Shown here: positions 27,143 through 36,331 of the stretch, piece by piece | Numbering within the stretch: position 1 is the stretch's first letter | How the letters are laid out: each line of letters opens with the position of its first letter | Assembly: GCA_944388385.1 (NCBI GenBank) | Contig: CALXIO010000016.1 | Span: forward strand, 1-54,902 | Direction: 5' to 3' | Length of the DNA stretch: 54,902 nucleotides | Source of the DNA: an uncultured Ruminiclostridium sp. | Lineage (GTDB): Bacteria > Bacillota > Clostridia > Oscillospirales > Ruminococcaceae | Translations under genes and position numbers: made by a program | The notes under the pieces: model-generated | Told to the model about the DNA's origin: nothing | The model's database searches: none | What the model saw: the letters and a program-made list of their open reading frames with translations, nothing else

Positions 27143-28087
27143 ATGACTGTTCAGGAATTTGCCGGAAAATTACATAATAATATTGCCCGTATTATCAAGG
27201 GTAAGGATGATAAGATAGACCTTGTTATAATGGCTGTACTGTGTTCGGGACACGTTCTTTTGGAGGACGTTCCCGGCACGGGTAAAACCGTGCTTGCAAG
27301 AGCCCTTGCAAAAAGCATAGACGGAAAATTCAGCCGTATACAGTTTACTCCCGATTTGCTTCCTTCCGATATTACGGGTATTCATTTTTTCAATATGAAA
27401 AGTCAGGAATTTGTGTTCAGGGCAGGCCCTGTATTTGCAAACATTCTGCTTGCAGATGAGATTAACCGTGCCACACCCAGAACACAGTCTGCACTTCTTG
27501 AATGTATGGAGGAAAAGCGTGCTACCATAGACGGTGAGTTTATGGAAATGCCCTCTCCCTTTGTGGTTATAGCCACACAAAACCCCATAGAAACCGCCGG
27601 TACCTATCCCCTGCCTGAGGCTCAGCTTGACCGCTTTATGATAAGGCTTTCAATGGGCTACGGTGACAGACAGGCGGAAATGGATATTCTTGATAATGCA
27701 AGAAATATTCACCCGGTGGATAGTCTTGCTCCGGTTACGGATACTGCTGAGCTTGGCGAAATGATAAATGCCGTTGAAAATGTTAAGGTAAACGAGGCGG
27801 TAAGAGGATATATAGCCGATGTTGCTATTGCCACAAGAACAGACAGCGGTATAAGACTTGGCCTTAGTACAAGAGGTGTTATTGCTCTTAAGAAAATGGC
27901 TCAGGCAAGAGCGGCAGTAAGAGGCAGAGAACACGTTATGCCGGAGGATGTAATTGAGGTTGCGCCCTATGTATGCGCTCACAGAATAATCAGCCGTTCT
28001 GCGGTAGTTCATGAGGGTGCTGATGCTAAGGCTGAATATATAAGAAAATTATTAAAGGACATTCCTGTTCCTACGGAAGAGCTGTAA
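27143..28087 (+). CDS. MoxR-family AAA+ ATPase (module 2)
   Basis: 314 residues. Walker A EDVPGTGKTVLARALA, Walker B ILLADEINRATPRTQSALLECMEE, sensor 1 IATQNPIETAGTYPLPEAQLDRFM and sensor 2 GLSTRGVIALKKMAQARAA are all canonical, closer to the family consensus than the module 1 copy. RBS AAAAGGAGAAAAGGC before ATG 27143. It lies one base upstream of its DUF58 partner. Similar to module 1 along its whole length, but the two are clearly diverged, not a recent duplication. Confidence 0.94.
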   Translation: MTVQEFAGKLHNNIARIIKGKDDKIDLVIMAVLCSGHVLLEDVPGTGKTVLARALAKSIDGKFSRIQFTPDLLPSDITGIHFFNMKSQEFVFRAGPVFANILLADEINRATPRTQSALLECMEEKRATIDGEFMEMPSPFVVIATQNPIETAGTYPLPEAQLDRFMIRLSMGYGDRQAEMDILDNARNIHPVDSLAPVTDTAELGEMINAVENVKVNEAVRGYIADVAIATRTDSGIRLGLSTRGVIALKKMAQARAAVRGREHVMPEDVIEVAPYVCAHRIISRSAVVHEGADAKAEYIRKLLKDIPVPTEEL

Positions 28088-28088
28088 T

Positions 28089-29231
28089 ATGGAACTGGTT
28101 GCTATTATAATCATAATCGGTCTTGTGCTGTGGGTAGAGATGCTTATTTATGACAAATACGCACTAAAGGGCATACGCTACTATGCAAAGGTGAACAAGA
28201 CTGAGGTTTATGAGGGAGATACTGTGGAGCTTACGGAAATAGTGGAAAACCGCAGTGCACTTCCCCTGCCCTGGATAAAGACGGAGCTTGCCGCTTCAAA
28301 GTGGCTGGCATTTTACCGTAAGGATTCTGCCGCCCAGACTGTAGGCGGAGATGTGAACTTTATCCCGGGCGTTTTTTCACTTAAAGCAAAAAACCGCTGT
28401 GTAAGAACAAGGCGGATAAAGTGCCTTAAAAGAGGGGTATATACCTTTGAGAATACCTCAATAAACGGTACTGATATTATGGGACTTGTAAATAATTCCT
28501 TTACTGTGCCGGTAAATATAACAATAACCGTACTTCCAACAGCAAGTGAAAAGAAGGATGCCATACTTTCCTTTAATGAGCCTATCGGCGAAATTATGGT
28601 AAGGCGGTTTATAAATGAGGACCCCTTTATGATTTCCGGCTCAAAGGAATATTCCGGCAGAGAGCCCTTAAACAGAATAAACTGGGGCTATACCGCAATT
28701 CATAACAAGCTTATGGTATTTAATAACGAATACTCCACCTCAAGAAATGTGCTGGTGGTAATGAATATGCAAAGAGCCGGGGTATTTCCTATAACCTGTG
28801 CTTCCATGGGTGATATTGAGGCATTTATAAAGCTAACCGTGGCGGTTTTATATGACTGTAACAAGCAGGGCTGTAAGTGTGCCTTTGCCACAAACGGCAG
28901 TAAGGCATCCGGGGTGGCATCGGATATAATTGTTACCGCTGAACAGTATGAATCCGCTTTAAGGCTGCTTGCTGATATTGAGGAGAGCTGTGTTACTGAG
29001 TTTACCGAATATTGCAGTAATATAAATTTCGGGCTGTTTACCGATGTGTACTTTATTACCTCCTATATCGATGAGGGAATTATTGCAATAGCGGATAAAA
29101 TGAAATCCGCCGGGGTAAACGCAGTATTTTATACCACCGGGGATGTGCCTGATGATATAGACTACTGCTGTATACATACAAGAAAGTTTTCCTACAGAAT
29201 AAATAACGATAATTTAAAGGAGGGTATATGA
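28089..29231 (+). CDS. DUF58 domain membrane protein (module 2)
   Basis: 380 residues with an N-terminal anchor (LVAIIIIIGLVLWVEMLIY), a beta-rich segment (EVYEGDTVELTEIVENRSALPLPWIKTEL), the DUF58 signature REPLNRINWGYTAIHNKLMVFNNEYS near residue 192, and a VWA-like C-terminal portion. It overlaps the following membrane protein by four bases. The opening resembles that of other DUF58 proteins more than its module 1 counterpart, which has two helices at the N-terminus. Confidence 0.9.
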   Translation: MELVAIIIIIGLVLWVEMLIYDKYALKGIRYYAKVNKTEVYEGDTVELTEIVENRSALPLPWIKTELAASKWLAFYRKDSAAQTVGGDVNFIPGVFSLKAKNRCVRTRRIKCLKRGVYTFENTSINGTDIMGLVNNSFTVPVNITITVLPTASEKKDAILSFNEPIGEIMVRRFINEDPFMISGSKEYSGREPLNRINWGYTAIHNKLMVFNNEYSTSRNVLVVMNMQRAGVFPITCASMGDIEAFIKLTVAVLYDCNKQGCKCAFATNGSKASGVASDIIVTAEQYESALRLLADIEESCVTEFTEYCSNINFGLFTDVYFITSYIDEGIIAIADKMKSAGVNAVFYTTGDVPDDIDYCCIHTRKFSYRINNDNLKEGI

Positions 29232-30553
29232 AAAACAAAAACACACTCCTTAAAATTACTGCCGCTGTATCAATGGCGCTTGTGCCAATGCCGGTGATGT
29301 TGTTTTTTGAAACAATAGGCTTTGGCTCAATAAATCTGCTTCGGTATATTGTTTATTTTGCACTTTCCTTTATTCCAATAAGCCTTGGCTACTTTGCAAT
29401 AAGGGTAAAAAGAACAAGAACCACACCAAAGGGCATATTTTTAAGCAATATGCTTATAGGGGGTATATGCTTAGCTCTTGCGTCAGCCCTTGGCTTTGGC
29501 ATAAGCCTTGCTGAAAATATTATCGGAGGCTTTAAGGGATTTTACTTATTCCTTGCCCTTGCTCCCGGCTTTTTTGTGTGGTTTGTACTTGGAACAAGGC
29601 TTTATAAAAAGCCCTTCACCGAAGTATTTACCCCGGTGTGGCTTGGGGCATATATAGTGGAAACATTTTTATTCTATATAGTTGCTTCAGTTACAAAGGT
29701 GGATCACCCCTATGTGCAGTATGCCGCAAAGGCTATGGTGTATTTGCTTATCATTCTGGCCTTGCTTACGGTACTGCTTGTAAACCAGACTAATATTGAT
29801 ACCCAGATAAACAGAAGAAAAAATATAGGTCTTATTCTTCCTAAAGGCATTAAGCTATATAATGCTAAGCTGATTTTAATAATCGGCGGAGTATTTTTAC
29901 TGGGGCTTATTTTAAAGGATACCCTGACGGATATTCTTACCTTTATTGTTATAAACACAATAAGAATAATAGTGTGGATAATGGGGCATATCGGCTTTGC
30001 GGATTCTGACAGTATTACCGGTGACGGAGATGAGGTTATCCCCGGACAGATTGATCCCAACACCGCCCCGGATATACTTATATATCTGCTGATTGTTGCC
30101 GCTGTGGTGCTTGTAATAGTATTCAGAAAGCAGATAATCGGTTTATTTAAGAAAATTGCCGCAAGGTTTTTCAAAAAGCTGTCCACCGATGTAAATAAAG
30201 AGCACGAGGACTACTACACTGAATATTATGAAGCCATTGACCTTGATACCCACAAGGTAAAGAAAAAAACAAGCGCCGACTGTTTAAAGCAATATAAAAA
30301 GGAAACCGATATAAATAAAAAATACCGGCTTGGCTACCGGCTTTATCTTATGTGGCTTGCCAAGAGAAATCACAGCATAAATGAGTGCAGTACTCTAAGT
30401 GAGCAAAAGCGTGCCGGAGATGTGCTGTATCACGGGGAGGAGGATCTTTCGGCTATTACAAATGCCTACGGTGATTTAAGATACGGAGATAATTCCCCTG
30501 ATAATAGTTATATTTCATCAGTTGACAGGCTTGTAAAGGAGCTTTATAAATAA
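29228..30553 (+). CDS. Multi-helix membrane protein with DUF4129-like tail (module 2)
   Basis: 441 residues. About seven helices, the last at LIYLLIVAAVVLVIVF near residue 290, then a soluble C-terminal region of roughly 130 residues (YYTEYYEAIDLDTHKVKKK to VDRLVKELYK). Its position and tail match the C-terminal end of module 1's transglutaminase, but no transglutaminase Cys-His-Asp core is present. It may be a DUF4129-type partner of MoxR/DUF58. The ATG follows AAAGGAGGGTAT. A strong terminator follows. Confidence 0.75.
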   Translation: MKNKNTLLKITAAVSMALVPMPVMLFFETIGFGSINLLRYIVYFALSFIPISLGYFAIRVKRTRTTPKGIFLSNMLIGGICLALASALGFGISLAENIIGGFKGFYLFLALAPGFFVWFVLGTRLYKKPFTEVFTPVWLGAYIVETFLFYIVASVTKVDHPYVQYAAKAMVYLLIILALLTVLLVNQTNIDTQINRRKNIGLILPKGIKLYNAKLILIIGGVFLLGLILKDTLTDILTFIVINTIRIIVWIMGHIGFADSDSITGDGDEVIPGQIDPNTAPDILIYLLIVAAVVLVIVFRKQIIGLFKKIAARFFKKLSTDVNKEHEDYYTEYYEAIDLDTHKVKKKTSADCLKQYKKETDINKKYRLGYRLYLMWLAKRNHSINECSTLSEQKRAGDVLYHGEEDLSAITNAYGDLRYGDNSPDNSYISSVDRLVKELYK

Positions 30554-30556
30554 TAC

Positions 30557-30586
30557 AAAAACGCTACCCCAAGGGGTAGCGTTTTT
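30557..30586 (+). terminator. Terminator after MoxR module 2 (bidirectional)
   Basis: Stem AAAAACGCTACCCC / GGGGTAGCGTTTTT with a two-base apparent loop, followed by GCAT. The run of T in the arm serves both strands, since the next gene is convergent. Confidence 0.88.
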
Positions 30587-30617
30587 GCATGGTAAAACCA
30601 ATCAGGAGAGGAATATG

Positions 30618-32942
30618 TTAACTTTCGTCGTTTGCTTTTATCGGGTCTGTGCGGTAAATAAATTTAACTACGCCGTCCATGTCGTCTGAAATTCCTGCAA
30701 AGGAATTGTAGTCCTTTGATGCTCTTATGGTGGCTTTAAGTCTTTGTGTAAAGGTATCAAGATCACCGTCTATTGCGGAGATTAGCTTTTGTATGCCATT
30801 TTCATCTAAAAGTACAATACCATCATAAAGCTGTAAGGAGCCGTCCTTTAACTGTGTAACACCCTCTATCAGCTGTGGTATGCTGTCATGCATTGAGGAA
30901 ATGCCGTCATATAAGGAATCCATGCCGTTGCTTAAAGTAACAGCTCCGCTGTGAAGTGTATCAGCTCCTGTATCAAGCTTTGCAGCCCCCTCACTTAATG
31001 CCCCTGCCCCGGTGTTCAGCTTATCTGCACCGGCTGATAATTCCCCGGCGCCGGTATGAATTTGTCCTGCTCCGGTTTGTAATGAGGCCGCCCCGGTACC
31101 AACCTTTATTGCTCTCTCATTTAAGCTGTCAGCACCATTACTTGCGCTGTCCACTCCGGCGGTATAGGTTAAAAGTCCGGTGTAAAACTGATTTACGCTG
31201 TCAAGCTGTACTTTAAGGGCGGAAATTTTTTCCCTGCCGGATTTTATCTGCTGTTTTCCTGCCTCTATCTGAGTAAGTACCTCAGGACTGTTCATATTCT
31301 GTTCTATAAGTAATGCTTTTCGCTCGGAAACATTTTTTAAAATAAGCTGTTTTATTTCAGCGGTTGCCAGTTGCTGATTTACTGCACTGTCCACCTGTGC
31401 TTTTATTGTTTCGTTGCTGTTGTAAATATCAGAGGTTATGTTGAGCTTTTCAAGGACTGCTTGTAACACCTGCTGTTTTACCTTTTCGGTAACTGCGGCT
31501 GTAATCACAGGCTCATTTTGATTTACCTTTTCGGTTACGGTTTTATAGGCTATGTTATATGCGCTGTTTTCATCAAGGGAGGATAATACATTATCAAGCA
31601 CCGCAGAATAATTTTCAATAGTTAAGGTATCTGCATTTATGCCTGCATTTTTAAGCTCATTATTTGCGGTGGCTAACAGTGCTTCAAATATCTGCTTTGC
31701 CCCGTCATTAAGCTGACTGCTGTTTTGTGAAAGGGTATTTAAGCCGGATGCTAACTGTCCTGCACCCTCTTTAAGCTGAAATGTGCCGTCCTTAAGCTTG
31801 TCTGCACCCTCTTTTAGCTGTCCTGTGCCCTCTTTTAAGGTATCTGCTCCGGTTTTTAATTCACCTGTGCCTATATATAATTCATCTGCGCCTGATTTAA
31901 GGCTTTCTGTACCTGCTTCAAGGTCAGAAGCGCCCTTTTCAAGGCTCTCTGCCCCATCCTTTAATTGTCCTGCTCCGGTGTACAGCTTATCTACACCCTC
32001 GCTTAATTCCCCGGACTTTGAAAGAAGCTGGGTAAGTCCGTCGTAAAGCTGTGAAGAGCCGTCGGTTAGCTGTGTCATGGCATTGTTAAGCTCACTAAGA
32101 GAATTATTAAGCTCCTCCGGGGTGGACAGCTTATCCTCATCAAGCCTGCTGAATATTTCATTTGTGGCAAGGGTTACTGTATCTGACATGGAGAAATTTT
32201 TAACATCACAGGATAATATAAAGCTGTCGGGAATATCCACCTTATTCTTATCAAGCTGAAGATTATCGGCTAATCCCGGAAGGGTAATTCCCACCGCTAC
32301 TGCCCTGTCGCCGTCATTTACTATCTTGCCATTTGTTATTTTAAGATTGTCTGCCACCTCATTGTCAAAGACAATGGCGGTTAGGGTGGCAAAGGGTACA
32401 TATATTTTTTCATCATTTCCGTTAATGGTAACGGTATTATAACAGTTATTTATAAACTCATATTTAATTTCAAGGTGGCCGCTTTTTCCGGTAAGTGCTG
32501 TGGGGTCAATTTCCTTTCCGTCTAAGGTGTAGGTTATTTTCACATCAACGGGAAGCTCCTTGCTTATTACTCCCTGATAGAAAATATCCTCTCCGTTAGC
32601 ATCCCAGACATGGTTTTCACCCTCCTTAGTAAAGGTATGCTCGCCTTTCAGAACCTCTGTATCCTTAAGGTCGGAAATATCATTTATGCTGTCCTTATCC
32701 CCGAAATTATTAAGCATATCGCTGACTATTATCTTTTTAACTGTACCATTGGGATTGGTCATAATATATACGGTTTCGTCCTTTAATGTCCTTTGGGAAT
32801 TTTCTGTTTCTGTGGTATCTGCTTTTACTGTGGCGGTTTGTGTAGCTGTATTCGTTACCGGTGTTGCGGTTGCACCTGCTACAGATACTATCATAGCAAG
32901 GCAGATAAGAATGGCTGTGGCTTTAGTTATATACTTTCTCAT
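30618..32942 (-). CDS. Secreted coiled-coil protein with XXXLXXG heptad arrays (YhgE/Pip-like)
   Basis: 774 residues with a signal peptide (ATAILICLAMIVSVAGATATP). Residues about 50-290 are beta-rich. Two arrays of seven-residue repeats with Leu and Gly at fixed places follow: about 294-415 (GAGQLKDGAESLEKGASDLEAG and so on) and 597-712 (TGAGELSAGADKLNTGAGALSEG). A helical segment lies between. These match the heptad repeats of YhgE/Pip exporters, but the flanking membrane helices of YhgE are missing, so this is a soluble or periplasmic relative. RBS GGAGGTAATGAAC. It overlaps the MMPL gene by 20 bases. Confidence 0.82.
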   Translation of the reverse strand: MRKYITKATAILICLAMIVSVAGATATPVTNTATQTATVKADTTETENSQRTLKDETVYIMTNPNGTVKKIIVSDMLNNFGDKDSINDISDLKDTEVLKGEHTFTKEGENHVWDANGEDIFYQGVISKELPVDVKITYTLDGKEIDPTALTGKSGHLEIKYEFINNCYNTVTINGNDEKIYVPFATLTAIVFDNEVADNLKITNGKIVNDGDRAVAVGITLPGLADNLQLDKNKVDIPDSFILSCDVKNFSMSDTVTLATNEIFSRLDEDKLSTPEELNNSLSELNNAMTQLTDGSSQLYDGLTQLLSKSGELSEGVDKLYTGAGQLKDGAESLEKGASDLEAGTESLKSGADELYIGTGELKTGADTLKEGTGQLKEGADKLKDGTFQLKEGAGQLASGLNTLSQNSSQLNDGAKQIFEALLATANNELKNAGINADTLTIENYSAVLDNVLSSLDENSAYNIAYKTVTEKVNQNEPVITAAVTEKVKQQVLQAVLEKLNITSDIYNSNETIKAQVDSAVNQQLATAEIKQLILKNVSERKALLIEQNMNSPEVLTQIEAGKQQIKSGREKISALKVQLDSVNQFYTGLLTYTAGVDSASNGADSLNERAIKVGTGAASLQTGAGQIHTGAGELSAGADKLNTGAGALSEGAAKLDTGADTLHSGAVTLSNGMDSLYDGISSMHDSIPQLIEGVTQLKDGSLQLYDGIVLLDENGIQKLISAIDGDLDTFTQRLKATIRASKDYNSFAGISDDMDGVVKFIYRTDPIKANDES

Positions 32943-35025
32943 TGTTCATTACCTCCGATTTGGAATTTTTCATACCTGATGTGGTTGCTCCTATGAGCCT
33001 ATCGCAAAGCAATAAAAGTGCAGGAAGCATAAGTATTACACAAAGCATACTTACAACAGCACCCCTTGCCATAAGCATACACATGGAGCTTATTATATCA
33101 ATATCCGAATAAACTGCTACTCCGAAGGTAGCCGCAAATAATCCCATGCCGCTGACTATAATTGAGGGGATAGAGGTTTTAAGGGCTGTAATAACAGCCT
33201 GTCTTTTATCCGCCCCCTGTGTGCGCTCTGACTTATACTTAGTAGTCATAAGTATTGCATAGTCAACAGTAGCACCCAGCTGAATTGTGCTTATACATAT
33301 CGGCGCTATAAAGGGCAGGGACTGACCCATAAAGTGGGGTATGCCTAAGTTTATAAATATAGCAAGTTCAATTACCGCTATAAGCAAAAAGGGTAATGAA
33401 ATGCTTTTTTCCACTAATGCTATAATAATGAATATAGCTAAAATGGATATTGTATTTACCACCTTAAAATCCCTGTCGGTGGTTTCAATCATATCCTTCA
33501 TACAAGGGGCTTCACCTATAAGCATACCCTCTTTGTCATATCTTTTAAGGATCTCATTAAGCGAATCTATCTGATTGTTTACTTCATTACTTGCAACACC
33601 GTATTCGCTGTTTATAAGCATAAGCTCCCATTTGTCGCTTTTCAGTACCTTTGTAATGCTGTCAGGGATTATTTCCATAGGTATTCTTGTACCCACAAGG
33701 GATTCAAAGCCAAGGATATATTTTACACCCTCTACCCTTTCCATTTCCTCGCACATCTTTCTTACTTCAAGGGAGGGTACAGAGGAATTTACAAGCACCA
33801 TGTGGGTGGATTCTATATTAAATTCATCCTTCAGCTTTGAGTTCGCTATAACATATTCCATATCGGAAGGAAGGCTGTCCCCCATGTCATAGTAAACCTC
33901 GCTGTTGGTTTTGGAATATCCGTAAAAGAATACCGGGGCTAATGCCACAAAAAGCACCAAAAATACCGGGAATATTTTTGTAATGCCGGTTGATAACTTA
34001 GTCATATCCGGAAGTAAGGATCTGTGCTTTGTTTTCTGTAAAGGATTATCCAAAACAAGTATAAGGGAAGGCAAAACCGTTACACAGCCTATAACACCCA
34101 GAAGTACACCCTTAGCCATAACTATGCCTAAGTCCATACCGAGAGTAAAGGTCATAAAGCAAAGAGCTATAAAGCCTGCTATTGTGGTAATTGAGCTTCC
34201 TATTACCGAGGTCATGGTTTCGTGTATTGCATTTACCATGGCATCATATTTATCGCTTACGGCTGTTCTGTTACTGTTGTAGCTGTGCCACAGGAATATT
34301 GAATAGTCCATTGTAACGGCAAGCTGAAGTACCGCTGATAAAGCCTTTGTTATGTAGGATATTTCCCCTAAGAAAATGTTACTGCCCATATTAAGCAATA
34401 TCATAATACCTATACTTGCAAGAAATACAAAAGGGGCTAAATAGCTGTCAAGGAAAATCATCATGGCAACACAGGCAAGTATTACCGCAATTCCCACATA
34501 TATAGGCTCCTCAGCCTCGCAAAGATCCTTAAGATCAGTTACAAGGGCTGACATACCCGATACAAAGCATTGTTTTCCGGCTATGCTTCTTATTTCCCTT
34601 ACCGCCTCCATTGTTTCATCTGCTGAGGTGGAGGTATTGAAAAATACCGCCATCATGGTACATTTGCCGTTGTTGAACTTGTTATAAGTATCCTCCGGAA
34701 GCATTTCCTTAGGAAAGGTAATATCAAAAATCGAATCATACCATATAACATTTTCAACATTATTTACCCGGGCTATTTTTTCCTTTATCATAGATACATC
34801 CTTATCCGGCATATCATCAAAAATAACAAAGGAAAACGCACCCTTGCCAAACTCCTCCAGCAGCTCATTCTGACCCTTTACCGTGTCCATATCCTGAGGC
34901 AGGTAGGTAAGCATATCGTAGTTTATTCTGGTGGATATCATACCCAAAACTGAGGGTATCATCAGCACAAGGGCGACTGTTAAAATCACCACCCGGTGGG
35001 AAACCACCCATTTTGCAAATTTCAT
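32923..35025 (-). CDS. MMPL/RND-family exporter
   Basis: About 700 residues in two halves, each with one helix, an external domain and five helices, as in MMPL proteins that export lipids or glycolipids in Actinobacteria and occur widely in Firmicutes. Marks include the N-terminal helix VVSHRVVILTVALVLMIPSVLGM, VTMDYSIFLWHSY in the first half and GATVDYAILMTTKYKSER in the second, with Asp-Tyr residues used in proton coupling. The start MKFAKWVV at 35025 is preferred because AAGGAG lies eight bases upstream; the ATG two codons earlier is too close to it. Overlapping the heptad-repeat gene implies a joint complex. Confidence 0.9.
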   Translation of the reverse strand: MKFAKWVVSHRVVILTVALVLMIPSVLGMISTRINYDMLTYLPQDMDTVKGQNELLEEFGKGAFSFVIFDDMPDKDVSMIKEKIARVNNVENVIWYDSIFDITFPKEMLPEDTYNKFNNGKCTMMAVFFNTSTSADETMEAVREIRSIAGKQCFVSGMSALVTDLKDLCEAEEPIYVGIAVILACVAMMIFLDSYLAPFVFLASIGIMILLNMGSNIFLGEISYITKALSAVLQLAVTMDYSIFLWHSYNSNRTAVSDKYDAMVNAIHETMTSVIGSSITTIAGFIALCFMTFTLGMDLGIVMAKGVLLGVIGCVTVLPSLILVLDNPLQKTKHRSLLPDMTKLSTGITKIFPVFLVLFVALAPVFFYGYSKTNSEVYYDMGDSLPSDMEYVIANSKLKDEFNIESTHMVLVNSSVPSLEVRKMCEEMERVEGVKYILGFESLVGTRIPMEIIPDSITKVLKSDKWELMLINSEYGVASNEVNNQIDSLNEILKRYDKEGMLIGEAPCMKDMIETTDRDFKVVNTISILAIFIIIALVEKSISLPFLLIAVIELAIFINLGIPHFMGQSLPFIAPICISTIQLGATVDYAILMTTKYKSERTQGADKRQAVITALKTSIPSIIVSGMGLFAATFGVAVYSDIDIISSMCMLMARGAVVSMLCVILMLPALLLLCDRLIGATTSGMKNSKSEVMNNEKVYN

Positions 35026-35030
35026 ACACA

Positions 35031-35621
35031 TTACTCCTTTTCTTCTGTTTTTATTATAATAACCTCGTTTTTATCTGTTTTTTCCTTTGAAACTGCGGTT
35101 ATTATTGTACCGATATTTAAAATTCCCTCAAATAAAAAGGTTATGCCCATAAGAACCGTTATAGCCTCAACTCCTTCATTTGCATTGAACAAAAGAACAA
35201 GACCGGTTATACCTGCAAGTATGGCAAATACAAGTATTATCCACCAGCTACCGATACCGAAGTGCTTTGAGTCTATGGCTGTCTGTATCTTAAAAAGTCC
35301 GTCTGCAAGTATTAAAAGTCCCACCACCACACAAAGAAAATTAAGTATTGAGTGGCATTTAAAAATAGTTATGATACCTAAAATTATCATAAGAATACCG
35401 CAGGCAAGGTCATACTGAAAGGCAAGGCGATATAGATCCCTTGAAAAATATCCCACTAGCTTTACTATGCCGAATATTATCATTACACCTCCGCAGGCAA
35501 TTCCCATTAAGCCTATTGATAAGCCGGGCATAAATATCATAAGAATACCCACTACACACATAAGAGCGGAAATTGTTATATAACCTGACTTTGCTATTCT
35601 TGTAAGTCTTATGTTTTGCAT
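35031..35621 (-). CDS. HdeD-like DUF308 membrane protein
   Basis: About 196 residues with six hydrophobic segments in three similar pairs: GYITISALMCVVGILMIFMPGL, IGLMGIACGGVMIIFGIVKLVGY, LACGILMIILGIITIF, LNFLCVVVGLLILADGLFK, WWIILVFAILAGITGLVLLF and AITVLMGITFLFEGILNIG. This is the DUF308/HdeD pattern (acid-stress related in E. coli). The start MQNIRLTR at 35621 follows AAAAGGAAGTGAAATT; upstream in-frame codons lie in promoter sequence. It begins an operon with the MMPL and heptad-repeat genes. Confidence 0.82.
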   Translation of the reverse strand: MQNIRLTRIAKSGYITISALMCVVGILMIFMPGLSIGLMGIACGGVMIIFGIVKLVGYFSRDLYRLAFQYDLACGILMIILGIITIFKCHSILNFLCVVVGLLILADGLFKIQTAIDSKHFGIGSWWIILVFAILAGITGLVLLFNANEGVEAITVLMGITFLFEGILNIGTIITAVSKEKTDKNEVIIIKTEEKE

Positions 35622-35647
35622 AATTTCACTTCCTTTTCTTAATTGAC

Positions 35648-35676
35648 AGTATACAACGGTTTTTATAAAATTAAAA
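35648..35676 (-). promoter_or_regulatory. Promoter of the HdeD-MMPL-heptad operon
   Basis: Minus-strand TATACT (35648-35653) with a weak TTTTAA at -35 (35671-35676), spacer 17. The weak -35 and the TetR gene just upstream suggest regulation, but no clear operator palindrome was found. Confidence 0.45.
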
Positions 35677-35688
35677 CGGATAAAAAAG

Positions 35689-35717
35689 GCCGTGTGTTTA
35701 AAAACTAAACACACGGC
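35689..35717 (-). terminator. Terminator after the TetR gene
   Basis: Twelve-base stem GCCGTGTGTTTA / TAAACACACGGC with a five-base loop. On the minus strand CTTTTTT follows, so it separates the tetR transcript from the HdeD operon. Confidence 0.88.
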
Positions 35718-35755
35718 TTAAATTGTATGAAATTCAGACAAAACAGGTAAAATGT

Positions 35756-36313
35756 CTATTTTTTATCACAGCGTGACAGCATAAGCTCAAGTGAGCCCTG
35801 CCTTAATTTGCATACACGGTGGAATTTATCTATAATATCACCTGTCATTCCGTTTTTTAACCAATCCAGTATAAAGCCAATAAAAAGGCAACGATAATAG
35901 CTTTCTATTACCTCACGGTCACTATCTGCTATATTGTTTTCCTTAAGGGTATTATTAAGATAGGTTTTTACAAGGTAGTGGCATACATCAAACATATATC
36001 GTTCAAGTATATCACGATTGACTGAATTATAGATATGCTGTACCGCCCTTTTATTTTCCATGGCAAATCTTAAAGCCACATCAAGGCATTCCTCTAAGGA
36101 ATCTATCATGGGATAGCGGTCTATTATGCTTTTTGCCTGCTCTGTTACTATCTCCTCAAGCAAAGAGGGAATATCCTGAAAATGATAATAAAAGGAATTG
36201 CGGTTTATCTGACAATCCTCCACTATATCCTTTACCGTTATCTTTGACAGGGGCTTTTCATTAAGCAGCTTTATAAAGGAGCTTTTAATTGCAAGCTTTG
36301 TAAACTGGGGCAT
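35756..36313 (-). CDS. TetR/AcrR-family transcriptional regulator
   Basis: 185 residues. The N-terminal HTH (KITVKDIVEDCQINRNSFYYHFQDIPSLLEEIV) matches TetR helix 2-3 with the FYYHF turn. The C-terminal ligand domain resembles the TetR_C_7 (DhaS-like) group. RBS CGGAGGGAATATA. It follows araD by 18 bases on the same strand, so it may be transcribed with araBD, yet its likely targets are the envelope exporter genes beyond the terminator. Ligand unknown. Confidence 0.85.
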   Translation of the reverse strand: MPQFTKLAIKSSFIKLLNEKPLSKITVKDIVEDCQINRNSFYYHFQDIPSLLEEIVTEQAKSIIDRYPMIDSLEECLDVALRFAMENKRAVQHIYNSVNRDILERYMFDVCHYLVKTYLNNTLKENNIADSDREVIESYYRCLFIGFILDWLKNGMTGDIIDKFHRVCKLRQGSLELMLSRCDKK

Positions 36314-36331
36314 TATATTCCCTCCGTTAAT

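Noticed and set aside
31783..32046. Ser/Pro-rich plus-strand ORF opposite the heptad-repeat gene
   Set aside because: A shadow of the heptad repeats on the other strand.
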